A model generated the notes under the pieces. It ran no database searches. It saw only the letters and a program-made list of their open reading frames with translations, and was not told where the DNA came from. Shown in pieces: positions 9,795 to 18,383 of a stretch of DNA of 64,000 bases. Source of the stretch: Methylobacterium mesophilicum (lineage in GTDB: Bacteria; Pseudomonadota; Alphaproteobacteria; Rhizobiales; Beijerinckiaceae); the NCBI RefSeq assembly GCF_022179445.1, contig NZ_BPQU01000006.1, positions 148,423 to 212,422 on the forward strand, read 5' to 3'. The translations under genes and the position numbers were made by a program. Within the stretch, counting starts at the first letter, position 1; the number at the start of each line of letters is the position of its first letter.

Positions 9795-11378
9795 TCAGCG
9801 CCGGCCCGGAATCTCGACCGTCCGCGCGATCCCGATGGCGCGCAGGAACGCCGGATCGTGGCTGACCACGAGCAGCGCGCCGTCATAGCCCCGCAACGCC
9901 CCCTCCAGCAGCGCGACGGACTCGATGTCGAGGTGGTTGGTCGGCTCGTCGAGGATCAGCAGCCAGGGCGCCTCCTTCCGACCGAGGAGGGCGGCGAGCC
10001 CGGCGCGCAGGCGCTCGCCGCCCGAGAGCGTGTCCACCCGCCGCCCGGCCTCGCGGTTGCGGAAGGCGAAGCGGGCGCAGACCGCATAGGCCTCCCGTTC
10101 ACTCAGACCCTCGTTTAGGCGGCGGACATTGGCCAGGATGCTGGCGGCGGGGTCGAGCAACCCGACATGCTGGTCGAGCATGGCGACCCGGCCCTCCGCC
10201 CGCCGCACCCGGCCCTTGACCGGCATCGTTGAACCCGCCGCCACCGTCAGCAGGGTCGTCTTGCCCGCGCCGTTCGGGCCCTCAACCGCCACCCGCTCCG
10301 GACCGGTGATCGCGAGCGTCCAGGGACCGAGCGGGCCGCCGCCGGGATCGGCGACGACATCCTCCAGGGCGAGCAGGTCGGCCCCCGAGGGCAGCCCGCT
10401 CGGCGGCAGGGAAATGGTCAGCGGCGCCAGCACCTCGACCCGCCCCCGCGCCGCCTCGGCCCGGGCGGCGGCATCCCCGATCAGCCGCTCGCCGACGGCG
10501 CGGACGCGGGCGCCGGTCTTCTCGGCGCGCTCTGCCCGGGCGCCGAGCAGGATCTTCGGCTCCGATCCTTTGGCCGCCGCGGCGCGGCCGGCCCTGTCGC
10601 GCCGGGCCTTGGCTTCGCGTTCCTGCCGTGCGGCCTCGCGCACGTCGCGCAACTGGATGTCGGCCCGCTCCAATTCGGCGGCGGCGCGGGCCCGCTCGGT
10701 CTCCCGCCAGGCCGCGAAGGCGGACCAGCCGCCACCGACGATCCGAACCCCGAGGGGCGTCAGTTCGACGATGCGATCGACATGCTCCAGCAGAGCGCGG
10801 TCGTGGCTCGCCACCAGCACCCCGCCGCGCCAACCGCGCAGCAGCGACTGGATCGCGTCCCGCCCGGACCCGTCGAGATTGTTGGTCGGCTCGTCGAGCA
10901 GGATGAGATCGGGCGTCTCGGCCAGAAGGCGCGCGATGCCGACCCGCGTGCGCTCGCCGCCCGACAGCGTACCCATCCGGCGGTCGAGGGGCCATCCGGG
11001 CAGGCCGGCTTCCGCGAGCGCGGTCGCGATGCGCGGTTCCAGGGTCCAGTCTGCGGCATCGAGGTCGTCGGGGCTGCCGGTTCCGGCCAGCACCCGCTCC
11101 AGCGTCGCCAACCGGGCGGCGATCCCGAGCGCGTCCGCGAGCGTGCAGTCGCCCGGCCAGTCCTGTCGGAGCAGGCCGACCGAACCCGAGCGTTGCAGGC
11201 TACCGGCGGCGGGCTCGGCCTCACCCGCGACGACGCGCAGGAGCGACGACTTGCCGGAGCCGTTGCGGCCGACCAGCCCGACCCGCTCGTTCCCGAGCGA
11301 CAGACTCAGATCGTCGAAGAGGGTCTGGCCCTCAGGCGTGCGGAGGGCGAGACCGTCCAGGGTGAGGAATGCGGACAT
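9795..11378 (-). CDS. ABC-F family ATPase (ribosome-associated type)
   Basis: The 527-residue protein has two ABC domains in one chain and no membrane segment, which defines the ABC-F class. Walker A sequences are GRNGSGKS (residues 37-44) and GPNGAGKT in the second half; signatures are LSGGERTRVG and LSGGERLRAG. Between them is a charged, Arg/Glu/Ala-rich linker of about 80 residues, predicted helical, that in this class reaches the ribosomal peptidyl-transferase centre. Likely role: relieving stalled ribosomes, or antibiotic protection if it is an ARE-type member; sequence alone does not decide. The 3' end faces the hydrolase gene (convergent, 11 bases apart). A GNAT gene lies 168 bases upstream in the same direction. 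Confidence 0.92.
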   Translation of the reverse strand: MSAFLTLDGLALRTPEGQTLFDDLSLSLGNERVGLVGRNGSGKSSLLRVVAGEAEPAAGSLQRSGSVGLLRQDWPGDCTLADALGIAARLATLERVLAGTGSPDDLDAADWTLEPRIATALAEAGLPGWPLDRRMGTLSGGERTRVGIARLLAETPDLILLDEPTNNLDGSGRDAIQSLLRGWRGGVLVASHDRALLEHVDRIVELTPLGVRIVGGGWSAFAAWRETERARAAAELERADIQLRDVREAARQEREAKARRDRAGRAAAAKGSEPKILLGARAERAEKTGARVRAVGERLIGDAAARAEAARGRVEVLAPLTISLPPSGLPSGADLLALEDVVADPGGGPLGPWTLAITGPERVAVEGPNGAGKTTLLTVAAGSTMPVKGRVRRAEGRVAMLDQHVGLLDPAASILANVRRLNEGLSEREAYAVCARFAFRNREAGRRVDTLSGGERLRAGLAALLGRKEAPWLLILDEPTNHLDIESVALLEGALRGYDGALLVVSHDPAFLRAIGIARTVEIPGRR

Positions 11379-11546
11379 AGCGAGCCGGGAGCGTGGACGA
11401 GACGGGGCGAAGAGTGGTGTTCGTCCTGTCGTTCACGGCGGCGCACTCCTTCTGGGCTCCAGAGGAAAGCTAGAACCGCCGGGCTGGGTGGCGCAACCCG
11501 GGGCCGACGATCGCCGCGCGCGCAAGGGCGCGATGTGGCGCGGCGG

Positions 11547-12167
11547 TCACGCCAGCACCGGCACGTGCGGGGCGCAGGTCCGGGGCAGGACGCCGGTGAG
11601 GCGCGGATCGGGTGCGACTTCGACCGCGACGGCGCAGGGCGTGAAGCCGGAGCGGCGGTAGAGACCGAGCGCCCCGGGATGGTCGAACGTGCAGGTATGC
11701 ACCCAGAACCGCCGGATCGGGTGCGACCAGGCGCTTTGGATCGCCGCGTCGATCAGCGGGCGGCCGAGCCCCTGCCCGACCGCGCTCGGGATGAGGCCGA
11801 GGAAGGCCAGCTCGCAGGTGTCCGGTTCGCGGAAGTCGAGCTCCAGCAGGCCGAGATCCGTGCCGTCCCGGCGCAGCGCCAGGATCTCGACGCGCGGATC
11901 GTCGAGGATCGTCTGCAGCGCCGCGTCCGGCAGGGTCAGGCGCGAGAACCACAGCCAGTCCGCCCCGACGGCCCGATACAGCCTGCGGTAGGTCTCGCAA
12001 TCCGGCCGGACGAGGCGGTGCAGCGCCGTCCCGGCCGGGAAAGGCCGCGCTGGCCGCGGGGCCGGCGGCTCGACCATCTCGAGGCTGGTGACGATGGCCG
12101 CGATGTGGCCCGGCGGGACCGCGGAAAAGCCCGGCGGCAGCTCCGGCGAAGACGGGTTGGTTGGCAT
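11547..12167 (-). CDS. GNAT-family N-acetyltransferase
   Basis: The 206-residue protein carries the acetyl-CoA pyrophosphate loop GQGLGR (motif A) near residue 144 and the C-terminal segment GALGLYRRSGF (motif B), the diagnostic parts of the GNAT fold. The N-terminal 60 residues are Pro-rich and unassigned. The acceptor is unknown. It lies between a quinone oxidoreductase gene (54 bases upstream, same strand) and the ABC-F gene, so the three may form a loose transcription unit. Confidence 0.85.
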   Translation of the reverse strand: MPTNPSSPELPPGFSAVPPGHIAAIVTSLEMVEPPAPRPARPFPAGTALHRLVRPDCETYRRLYRAVGADWLWFSRLTLPDAALQTILDDPRVEILALRRDGTDLGLLELDFREPDTCELAFLGLIPSAVGQGLGRPLIDAAIQSAWSHPIRRFWVHTCTFDHPGALGLYRRSGFTPCAVAVEVAPDPRLTGVLPRTCAPHVPVLA

Positions 12168-12221
12168 CGGCTCGGAGCTGTGGCGACCGCGAAGGCCGCC
12201 ACCCTATCCGATTCCCGGCCC

Positions 12222-13241
12222 TCAGATCTGGATGCAGATCTTGCCGAAATGGCGGTTGCTCTCCTGGTGCCGGAACGCCGCCACGATCTCGTCCAGCGGG
12301 TAGACGCTGTCCACGACCGGCCGCAGGCCGCACGCCTCGATGCCGCGGATCATCGCGATCTGCTGGCTGCGGCTGCCGACAAGCACGCCCTGGAGCCGGA
12401 TCTGCCGGATCAGCGCCGGCACCAGCGGCAGCGGCCCGGCCACGCCCGTCAGGATCCCGATCACCGAGACGTGGCCGGCGACCCGCACGGCCGCCATCGA
12501 CTGCTCCAGGGTGCCCGGACCGCCGACATCGAGCACGTGGTCGACGCCGCGCCCGTCGGTCAGGCGCCTTGCGGTGTCGCCCCAGGCCGGGTCGGCGCGA
12601 TAGTTGATCAGGTGGTCGGCCCCGAGGGCGCGCAGGCGCTCGAGCTTCGCGTCGCTGGACGAGGTGGCGATCACGGTCGCGCCCGCCGCCTTCGCGAATT
12701 GCAGGGCGAACAGGGACACGCCGCCGGTGCCCTGCACCAGCACCACGTCGCCGCCCTTGAGCCCGGCATCGGCGTGGAGCGCCCGCCACGCGGTGAGCGC
12801 GGCCGTGGTCAGCGTCGCGGCCTCGGCATGGTCCCAGCCCCGGGGGGCGTGGGTGAAGGCGGTCGCGGGCGCCGTCACCCGCTCACGGGCGTAGCCGTCG
12901 ACCCCGTCGCCCGGCACGGTGCCGAAACCCTCGACAAGCGGCGTGCCGTCGAGCCAGGTCGGGAAGAACGTGCTCACGACCCGGTCGCCCACCGCGAACC
13001 CGTCCACGCCCGGGCCCACCGCCTCGACCTCCCCGGCGCCGTCCGACATCGGTACCCGCGCCTCGCTCGGCCCCCACAGGCCGCTCACCACGGCGTAGTC
13101 GTGATAGTTGAGCGAACTCGCCCGCAGCCGCACGGTGATCGCGCCGGGGCCCGGCTCAGGCACGGGACGCTCGCCGAACCCCACCGCGTCGAAGCCGCCG
13201 CCGGGCTGGACGATGACCGCCCGGGATGCCGATTGGGTCAT
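12222..13241 (-). CDS. NAD(P)-dependent alcohol dehydrogenase/quinone oxidoreductase, MDR superfamily
   Basis: Medium-chain dehydrogenase/reductase of 339 residues. The GroES-like N-terminal domain contains SSLNYHDYAV and GAGEVEAVGPGV; the nucleotide-binding domain begins QGTGGVSLFALQFAKAAGA, a GxGxxG-type fold. The zinc-ligand cysteines of true alcohol dehydrogenases are absent, which favours the quinone-oxidoreductase/zinc-independent branch. I use the ATG at 13241 (residue sequence MTQSASRAV); an in-frame extension of 48 residues to 13385 looks like non-coding sequence. It probably reduces an enone or quinone with NADPH. Confidence 0.86.
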   Translation of the reverse strand: MTQSASRAVIVQPGGGFDAVGFGERPVPEPGPGAITVRLRASSLNYHDYAVVSGLWGPSEARVPMSDGAGEVEAVGPGVDGFAVGDRVVSTFFPTWLDGTPLVEGFGTVPGDGVDGYARERVTAPATAFTHAPRGWDHAEAATLTTAALTAWRALHADAGLKGGDVVLVQGTGGVSLFALQFAKAAGATVIATSSSDAKLERLRALGADHLINYRADPAWGDTARRLTDGRGVDHVLDVGGPGTLEQSMAAVRVAGHVSVIGILTGVAGPLPLVPALIRQIRLQGVLVGSRSQQIAMIRGIEACGLRPVVDSVYPLDEIVAAFRHQESNRHFGKICIQI

Positions 13242-13367
13242 GGTGCACCTGTTGTCTGCGCGGGGCCGGCGGGTGTTCCCGCGATCCCGACCGGATCGAA
13301 CTGGCCGCCACGCCGGATGCAGGAGCGGCGGCAAGAGCATGCTGCTCGATGAAGCGTCACATCCAGA

Positions 13368-13415
13368 AAGTCCTGTCTCAGACAATCCCTGCCTCAGAGA
13401 ATCCCTGCCTCAGCG
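13368..13415. repeat. Three tandem 16-bp units overlapping the vapC stop codon
   Basis: Units start at 13368, 13384 and 13400. The second and third share AATCCCTGCCTCAG; the first reads AAGTCCTGTCTCAG. The last unit contains the vapC stop at 13410-13412. It is a small local duplication with no evident function. Confidence 0.7.
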
Positions 13416-13799
13416 GATCAACTCGATCGTGACACCGGCGGCCCCGGCGATGTCCGGCCAGCGCCGCTCCGCCGTGAGGGCGGGTACGCCTTCTCGCTTC
13501 GCCAGAGCCAAGCAATAGCGGTCCCCGAGCGACAGGCCGCCTTCGAGCGTGATCGAACGTAAGAGGCCCGCGTCGTAGGACAATGCCGCATCGACGGGAA
13601 ACAGGCGGATCGGCAGGGGCCGCAGCAGCATCTCGATGTCGTGGCGTCCAGCACCGAGCTTGGCGTAGTAGCCGATCACCTCGGCGAGGTTGACGGTCGT
13701 CATGACAGAACCGTCGAGCCCGGCCTTGACCGTGTCGGCCCCCCGCTCTCCGAGCAGGAGCGCGAGGAGAGCCGAGGCCTCGAGGACGAAGCGTGTCAC
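13410..13799 (-). CDS. vapC: VapC-family PIN-domain ribonuclease toxin
   Basis: PIN toxins cut tRNA or rRNA using a cluster of acidic residues and Mg. The 129-residue product has the usual length and layout: FVLEASALLALL at the start, NLAEV with Glu40, LSLGDRYCLALA with Asp93, and LTAERRW with Glu111 plus Asp116. The first position of the quartet, almost always Asp, is Glu7, and the distal one is also Glu, so metal binding may differ or activity may be reduced. The gene overlaps the stop of the upstream antitoxin by four bases (ATGA), the normal antitoxin-toxin order. Toxin-antitoxin identity is secure; catalytic competence is not. Confidence 0.88.
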   Translation of the reverse strand: MTRFVLEASALLALLLGERGADTVKAGLDGSVMTTVNLAEVIGYYAKLGAGRHDIEMLLRPLPIRLFPVDAALSYDAGLLRSITLEGGLSLGDRYCLALAKREGVPALTAERRWPDIAGAAGVTIELIR

Positions 13800-14038
13800 T
13801 CGCGCTCGGCCTCGCGGGCGCGGTCGGCCAGGAAATCCTCGACCGAGGCGCCGACGTGGCCGCCGATCAACCGGCGGCTCATATCCTGCGCGCGCGCCAC
13901 CACCTGATCCAGCGTCCGGAGCACGATGGCGTCCCCGACATCTTCGACGATGACCTCGCCGCCATTGCCGAGCCCATGCCTTTTGCGGAGGTCGGCGGGC
14001 AGGCTCATCCGTCCATCAGGCATGACCTTGGCCCGCAT
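13796..14038 (-). CDS. vapB: AbrB/SpoVT-type antitoxin partner of VapC
   Basis: An 80-residue protein with a swapped-hairpin AbrB DNA-binding domain in the first 45 residues (MRAKVMPDGRMSLPADLRK, then IVLRTLD) and a charged C-terminal helix that would wrap the toxin. The ATG at 14038 is chosen because the motif begins exactly there; 14 more in-frame codons upstream look non-coding. It is expected to neutralise VapC and repress its own promoter. Confidence 0.86.
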   Translation of the reverse strand: MRAKVMPDGRMSLPADLRKRHGLGNGGEVIVEDVGDAIVLRTLDQVVARAQDMSRRLIGGHVGASVEDFLADRAREAERE

Positions 14039-14040
14039 GG

Positions 14041-14089
14041 GGTACCTCCACGTTATGCCGTGCGTGGATCTATACGCCACGAGGTATCT
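14041..14089. promoter_or_regulatory. Palindromic sequence upstream of the vapBC pair, candidate operator
   Basis: TCCACG (14047-14052) and CGTGGA (14063-14068) form an inverted repeat directly before the antitoxin start. A looser outer pair (GGTACCTC and GAGGTATC) surrounds it. AbrB-type antitoxins bind such repeats to autoregulate; assignment here is inferred from position. Confidence 0.4.
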
Positions 14090-14264
14090 CCGATGCCAAA
14101 TCTGTCATCTTGAGCCGTCGCCTTCGCAGGCCCCCTCCTGCGTTCGCCTCCGCTAAGGTTATCGCCAGATCTTCCGCTGCAACGGCTGGTCGCCCCATCG
14201 CCTCGGCCTCCGCACCCGCTACAATGGATGCGCGCCGCATCCCGCGGCCCCTGAGTGGAACGGC

Positions 14265-15590
14265 ATGGCTTCGGCGGACGCGGCGATCGGGATCCCGGCC
14301 GGGACGGCCCAGGACGGCGTGGCCGGGCGCGACCTGCCGGATGTCGTGCGCGTGCTCCTGAACGGGGCGGTGTTCGTCCTGCTGTGGAACCACGACTGGC
14401 TCAAGGACCTGTCCGACCGGTCTTCGCTGGCGGCCTCCGAGGATGGCAGCCTGCTGACCCAGGTGCTGTTCCTGGCGGCGGGCCTCGGCATGGCGGCGGC
14501 GCTCCACCGGATCGGGTTCCGCCACCTGCGGCCGCTCGCGACCTGGCCGCTGATGCTGTGCGGCGCCTGGCTCGGGCTCACCGCGCTCCTGTCGGTGGAG
14601 CCGAGCCTGTCGCTGCGCCGGCTCGCCCTGCTCGGCATCGCCACGATGCTGTCGGCGGGCGTGCTCTTGGTCGCGCGCTCGCCGCGGCAACTGGCCCTGA
14701 CCATGGCCTGGTCCGCGCTGGTGATCCTGGTCGCCTCGTACCTGGCGGTGGCCCTGGTGCCGGATCTCGCGATCCACTCGGCCTTCGACGTGAATTCCGA
14801 TCCGAGCCATCCGGGCCTGTGGCGGGGCATCTTCCCGCAGAAGAACGAGGCCGGGGCGGCCATGGTGATCCTGGTGATCGTCGGGCTCTACGTCGCCGCG
14901 GCCGCGAGTCGGGTGCTCGGCTGGATCATCGTGCTCCTGGCCCTCGGCTTCCTGGTGGCCAGCGGCTCCAAGACCGCGATCCTGCTGCTGCCGGTTATCC
15001 TGGCGGTCACCGGCCTGTGCCGGATCCTGACCGGGCGGGGCCTGCGGGCGCTGCTGCTGCTCGGGCCGATCGCCGGGTTCTCGCTGGTCTCGATCGGCTC
15101 GATCCTGGTCCCGGCGATCCAGGACGCGGTCGGCACGCTCCTGACCGACGTCACCTTCACGGGGCGCAGCGAGATCTGGCAGTTCGCCCTGGACAACATC
15201 ATGGTCCGCCCCTGGCGGGGCTGGGGCATCGGCGCGTTCTGGATGACCGAGCGGACCATGTATGGCGGCTCCGAGGAGCTGACCTGGGTCAACACCGCCA
15301 ACCACTCGCACAACGCCTACCTCGACACGGCGCTGATCGGCGGATTCCCGTTCCTGGCGCTCACCGTGGTGGCGTTCGTGCTGGCGCCGGTCCGCGACCT
15401 GCAGCGCGTCGCCGGGGGGCGCGGCCTCGATGCCGAGACGCTGCTGTTCCTGCGCCTGTGGTTCCTGGGCCTCGTCTCGGCCTCGTTCGAGACCGTGCTG
15501 TACAACGGCAACAACGCCACCTGCTGCATGTTCATGATGGCGGTGTTCGGCCTGCGGCTGCGGACGCGCTACGCCTTGGCGGCGGGGTGA
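14265..15590 (+). CDS. O-antigen ligase/polymerase family membrane protein
   Basis: A 441-residue polytopic membrane protein with about eleven hydrophobic segments spread over its length. The large periplasmic loop contains FTGRSEIW and NTANHSHNAYLD, where the His and following NxYLD are characteristic of the Wzy_C/WaaL family that transfers or polymerises lipid-linked glycans outside the inner membrane. Typical family length is 400-450. No glycosyltransferase or other polysaccharide genes adjoin, so it may act on a glycan made elsewhere. It could be either ligase or polymerase; sequence does not separate these. Confidence 0.86.
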   Translation: MASADAAIGIPAGTAQDGVAGRDLPDVVRVLLNGAVFVLLWNHDWLKDLSDRSSLAASEDGSLLTQVLFLAAGLGMAAALHRIGFRHLRPLATWPLMLCGAWLGLTALLSVEPSLSLRRLALLGIATMLSAGVLLVARSPRQLALTMAWSALVILVASYLAVALVPDLAIHSAFDVNSDPSHPGLWRGIFPQKNEAGAAMVILVIVGLYVAAAASRVLGWIIVLLALGFLVASGSKTAILLLPVILAVTGLCRILTGRGLRALLLLGPIAGFSLVSIGSILVPAIQDAVGTLLTDVTFTGRSEIWQFALDNIMVRPWRGWGIGAFWMTERTMYGGSEELTWVNTANHSHNAYLDTALIGGFPFLALTVVAFVLAPVRDLQRVAGGRGLDAETLLFLRLWFLGLVSASFETVLYNGNNATCCMFMMAVFGLRLRTRYALAAG

Positions 15591-15733
15591 ACAGGGTCGT
15601 TCGCATCAGGGTGACGGGCCGAAGTCGCCGCCCCATCCGGGGTCGTACGGCAGGCGGGAAGAAGCTGCGGTGCGCGATCCGCTGTCTCACCATCGACGTC
15701 CCAGCCCGAGGCGGGCGTCCGACACAAGCGCCC

Positions 15734-15994
15734 TCAGCCCGGCTCCTCGTCGGGGACGGTGTCGCGGAACGGCACCGTGAGCACCAATTCGCCCGCCTCG
15801 TCACCGATCTCGAAGGCGCATTCCATCCAGTCGCGGATGAAGGTGTGGCGCTCCCGCGCGATCATCCCGCGCGCCTGAGACAGGGCGTTCTCGCGCGCCG
15901 CGCCCAGGTCCGCGCAGTCCTCGCCTTCCGGATCCACGGCCAGGCCCGCGGGGCCGGGACGATGACGGACGTTGAAGAAGTAGCGCGGCATCAC
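15734..15994 (-). CDS. DUF6894-type small protein
   Basis: An 86-residue protein starting MPRYFFNVRH and containing DPEGEDCADL and ARENALSQAR, the recognisable core of the DUF6894 family that is abundant and often multicopy in Methylobacterium and Bradyrhizobium. Function unknown. It is the second gene of a pair; its start overlaps the stop of the upstream Crp/Fnr regulator by four bases, so the two are probably translated together. Confidence 0.8.
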   Translation of the reverse strand: MMPRYFFNVRHRPGPAGLAVDPEGEDCADLGAARENALSQARGMIARERHTFIRDWMECAFEIGDEAGELVLTVPFRDTVPDEEPG

Positions 15995-16704
15995 GCCCCC
16001 TCGATCAGCCGGGCGAACTCACGCTCGGGCAGGCCGTAGCTGTCGTCGGCCACCGCCTCCAGGGCCGCCCGCTCCAGGATCGTGATGCGGCCGCGCCGGG
16101 CCCGGATCAGGCGATGCCCCTCCAGCGCCTGGATGGCCAGGGTCGTGCTGGAGCGCTGCACGCCCAGCATCATCGACAGGAACTCGTGCGTGAGGAGGAG
16201 GTCGTCCCCGTCGAGCCGGTCGTGGCACATCAGCAGCCAGCGGGCGAGGCGGATGTCGACCGTGTAGCTCGCGTTCGCGAAGGCGGTCTGCGCGGTCTGG
16301 AGGATCTGTACCTGGATCGAGCGCAGGAGCATCGTGTGCAGGCGCGGGCTCTCGGCGACGGCCGCGTACAGCGCCTCCGTGTCGATGACCAGCATCGTGC
16401 CGGCGTTCTGGACGAAGTGCTCGTGCGGCGTGCGATCGGTGCCCAGCAGGATCGGCGAGGCGCCCCCCAGCCCCTCGCGTCCGACGATGCCGACCTCGAC
16501 CTTCCTGCCCGCGCCGTGGGTGACGATCGAGCCGAAGCCGACCTCGGGGAAGTACAGCTGCCGGATCGGCGCGTCGGCCTCGATGAGCGGCTGGTGCAGG
16601 ACCGTGGTCACGGGCTGCAGGTGCGGTTGAAGCAGAGCGAAGTCGTTCGGTGCCAGCGCCTTCAAAAGACGGTTGTGGAGACTGGATTGCTCAGGCTGGG
16701 GCAC
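15991..16704 (-). CDS. Crp/Fnr-family transcriptional regulator
   Basis: About 237 residues: an N-terminal cyclic-nucleotide-type beta-barrel (PLIEADAPIRQLYFPEVGFGS onward) and a C-terminal winged helix (LTHEFLSMMLGVQRSSTT, recognition helix). The Fnr cysteine cluster is absent, so it is not an iron-sulfur oxygen sensor. I prefer the GTG at 16704, which has GGGAG upstream; an in-frame TTG at 16746 would add 14 residues. Its neighbour on the other strand at 16980 is also Crp/Fnr-type, and the shared 275-bp gap may hold binding sites for either. Confidence 0.85.
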   Translation of the reverse strand: MPQPEQSSLHNRLLKALAPNDFALLQPHLQPVTTVLHQPLIEADAPIRQLYFPEVGFGSIVTHGAGRKVEVGIVGREGLGGASPILLGTDRTPHEHFVQNAGTMLVIDTEALYAAVAESPRLHTMLLRSIQVQILQTAQTAFANASYTVDIRLARWLLMCHDRLDGDDLLLTHEFLSMMLGVQRSSTTLAIQALEGHRLIRARRGRITILERAALEAVADDSYGLPEREFARLIEGA

Positions 16705-16979
16705 GCTTCCGCTCCCGTCGCGGCAAGAGCACACGCCGTCTCTCAAGCGCCTGCGCCCGGATCATCCGACAGGCGACACTCTCATAATCCAGTCGACTCG
16801 GCGGTATCAACCCGCGAACTCAAACCTATGTTAGCGGGAAACGCAGTATTCCGCATGGTCGGATACCATACCGACGTCCGGATGCATCTTCCACGACGAT
16901 GGATCGTCGGTTTACAGCTTGCGTTATCCATCCATGCGTGAGCCGAATGAACGGACGGCTCGACCGGCGGGAGCGTTGC

Positions 16980-18119
16980 ATGCCACAGATGGGACAACAG
17001 CGTGCCATCCTGCTCGCCGAGAGCGACGCCGTCATCGGCATGGACCTGAGCGACGCCCTGGAGAGGGCCGGCTACCGCGTGCTCGGGCCGGCCAGGACCA
17101 CGGCCGAGGCGCTGAGCCTGCTGGTGCAGCGGAAGCCCGACCTGGCGTTCGTCGACGGATCCCTGAAGGACGGCAGCTTCATCGAGCTCTCGCACACCCT
17201 GCGCCGGCTCGACGTGCCGATCCTCGTCCACCTGGAGGCGGGTCAGGACCGGCATCTGACGCCCGACCTCGCGGGCGTGCCCTGGCTCCTCAAGCCGGCC
17301 TTGTCCTTCGACGTCTTGGCCGCGCTCCGTGAGCTGCTGTCGGCGTCGGTGCTCGCGAGAGCCGCCCCGGTCCCGCGCCTCCGGCCCTCCGGCACCGCGG
17401 ACAATCCGCTGATCCGCAAGCTGAGCGGCTTCACGTCCCTGTCGTACGCGGACCGGGTCACGCTGGCGCGGATCAGTGCCGAGCCGCGCCGGGTCGCCCC
17501 CGGCACCGACCTGGCGCGCGAGGGCGACCGCCCCGACGGCGTGTACCTGGTGATGAACGGCGTGGCGGCCCGGCACAAGCTGCGGGTGAGCGGCGCCCGG
17601 CAGATCATGGCGTACCTGGTGCCGGGCGACCTATGCGACCTCGACGTCGCCCTGCTGAGTGCGATGGACCATACCATCACGGCCCTGTCGGCCTGCGAGG
17701 TCGTGCGCCTGGCGCCCGAGACGGTGGCCGACCTCCTGGCGAACCATCCGCAGATCGCGCGCGGGCTGCGCAAGGCCCAGCTCGTCGACGAGGCGACCCT
17801 GCGCGAGTGGCTGGTCAACGTCGGCCGCCGTTCTGCCCTAGAGCGGCTGGCACACCTGCTCTGCGAGTTGCTGCTGCGCCTGCGCGCGGTCGGGTTGGCG
17901 CCGGGCGACAGCTACGAACTGCCGCTCACCCAGCTGGACCTCGCCGACACCGCCGGGCTCACGCCCGTCCACGTGAACCGCACGCTCGGGGAACTCCGGC
18001 GACAGGGGCTGATTGAACTGAGGACGAGACGGCTCACGATCCTCGACTTGCCCCGCCTGCGGGCGCTGGCGGAGTTCCGGCCGAATTACCTGCACCTTGG
18101 AGACCAAGCGGCGGCATGA
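16980..18119 (+). CDS. Receiver-domain/Crp-Fnr fusion regulator
   Basis: The 379-residue product joins two regulatory modules. Residues about 8-125 form a response-regulator receiver fold (AILLAESDAVIGMDL, phosphoacceptor Asp in LAFVDGSL, and Lys in WLLKPA). Residues about 145-360 form a Crp/Fnr barrel (REGDRPDGVYLVMNG) and winged helix (LDLADTAGLTPVHVNRTL). The switch Ser/Thr of normal receivers is not apparent in ILVHLEAG. The start at 16980 has GGGAG nearby. It likely couples histidine-kinase input to a Crp-type DNA-binding output. No kinase gene adjoins. The next gene overlaps its stop by four bases. Confidence 0.86.
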   Translation: MPQMGQQRAILLAESDAVIGMDLSDALERAGYRVLGPARTTAEALSLLVQRKPDLAFVDGSLKDGSFIELSHTLRRLDVPILVHLEAGQDRHLTPDLAGVPWLLKPALSFDVLAALRELLSASVLARAAPVPRLRPSGTADNPLIRKLSGFTSLSYADRVTLARISAEPRRVAPGTDLAREGDRPDGVYLVMNGVAARHKLRVSGARQIMAYLVPGDLCDLDVALLSAMDHTITALSACEVVRLAPETVADLLANHPQIARGLRKAQLVDEATLREWLVNVGRRSALERLAHLLCELLLRLRAVGLAPGDSYELPLTQLDLADTAGLTPVHVNRTLGELRRQGLIELRTRRLTILDLPRLRALAEFRPNYLHLGDQAAA

Positions 18120-18361
18120 CTCTGCGCCTGCAACCCATCCAAGTCGCGACGGGCAGCTACGACACCGAGGGTCAGCTGGTCTTCGCCGATGGGTTCCTCG
18201 CGGCGGTGCTGGTGAAGCTCTCGGGATTCCACCAGGACATGGCCGGGATGTGGTTCCTGGAGGCCGGCTTCGGCCGGGTCGACACCGCGAACCGGCCGAC
18301 GTTCTCCGACCTCGACGAGGCGCAGGACTGGATCACGCGGCAGCTGGAACGGGTGCGCTGA
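18116..18361 (+). CDS. Small protein coupled to the receiver-Crp regulator, unknown function
   Basis: 81 residues with no family I recognise; it has MTLRLQPIQVATGSYDTEG at the start, a central hydrophobic GFLAAVLVKL, and a C-terminal amphipathic helix. The ATG overlaps the regulator's stop (ATGA), good evidence that it is translated. No signal peptide or membrane segment. It might modulate the regulator; this is inferred from position only. Confidence 0.7.
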   Translation: MTLRLQPIQVATGSYDTEGQLVFADGFLAAVLVKLSGFHQDMAGMWFLEAGFGRVDTANRPTFSDLDEAQDWITRQLERVR

Positions 18362-18383
18362 TGCCGCCCGCCGCAACGCATGA

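Noticed and set aside
12222..13385. Extended start for the quinone oxidoreductase at 13385
   Set aside because: The additional 48 residues are Arg/Ser/Pro-rich and without conservation features; the MDR fold starts after the ATG at 13241.
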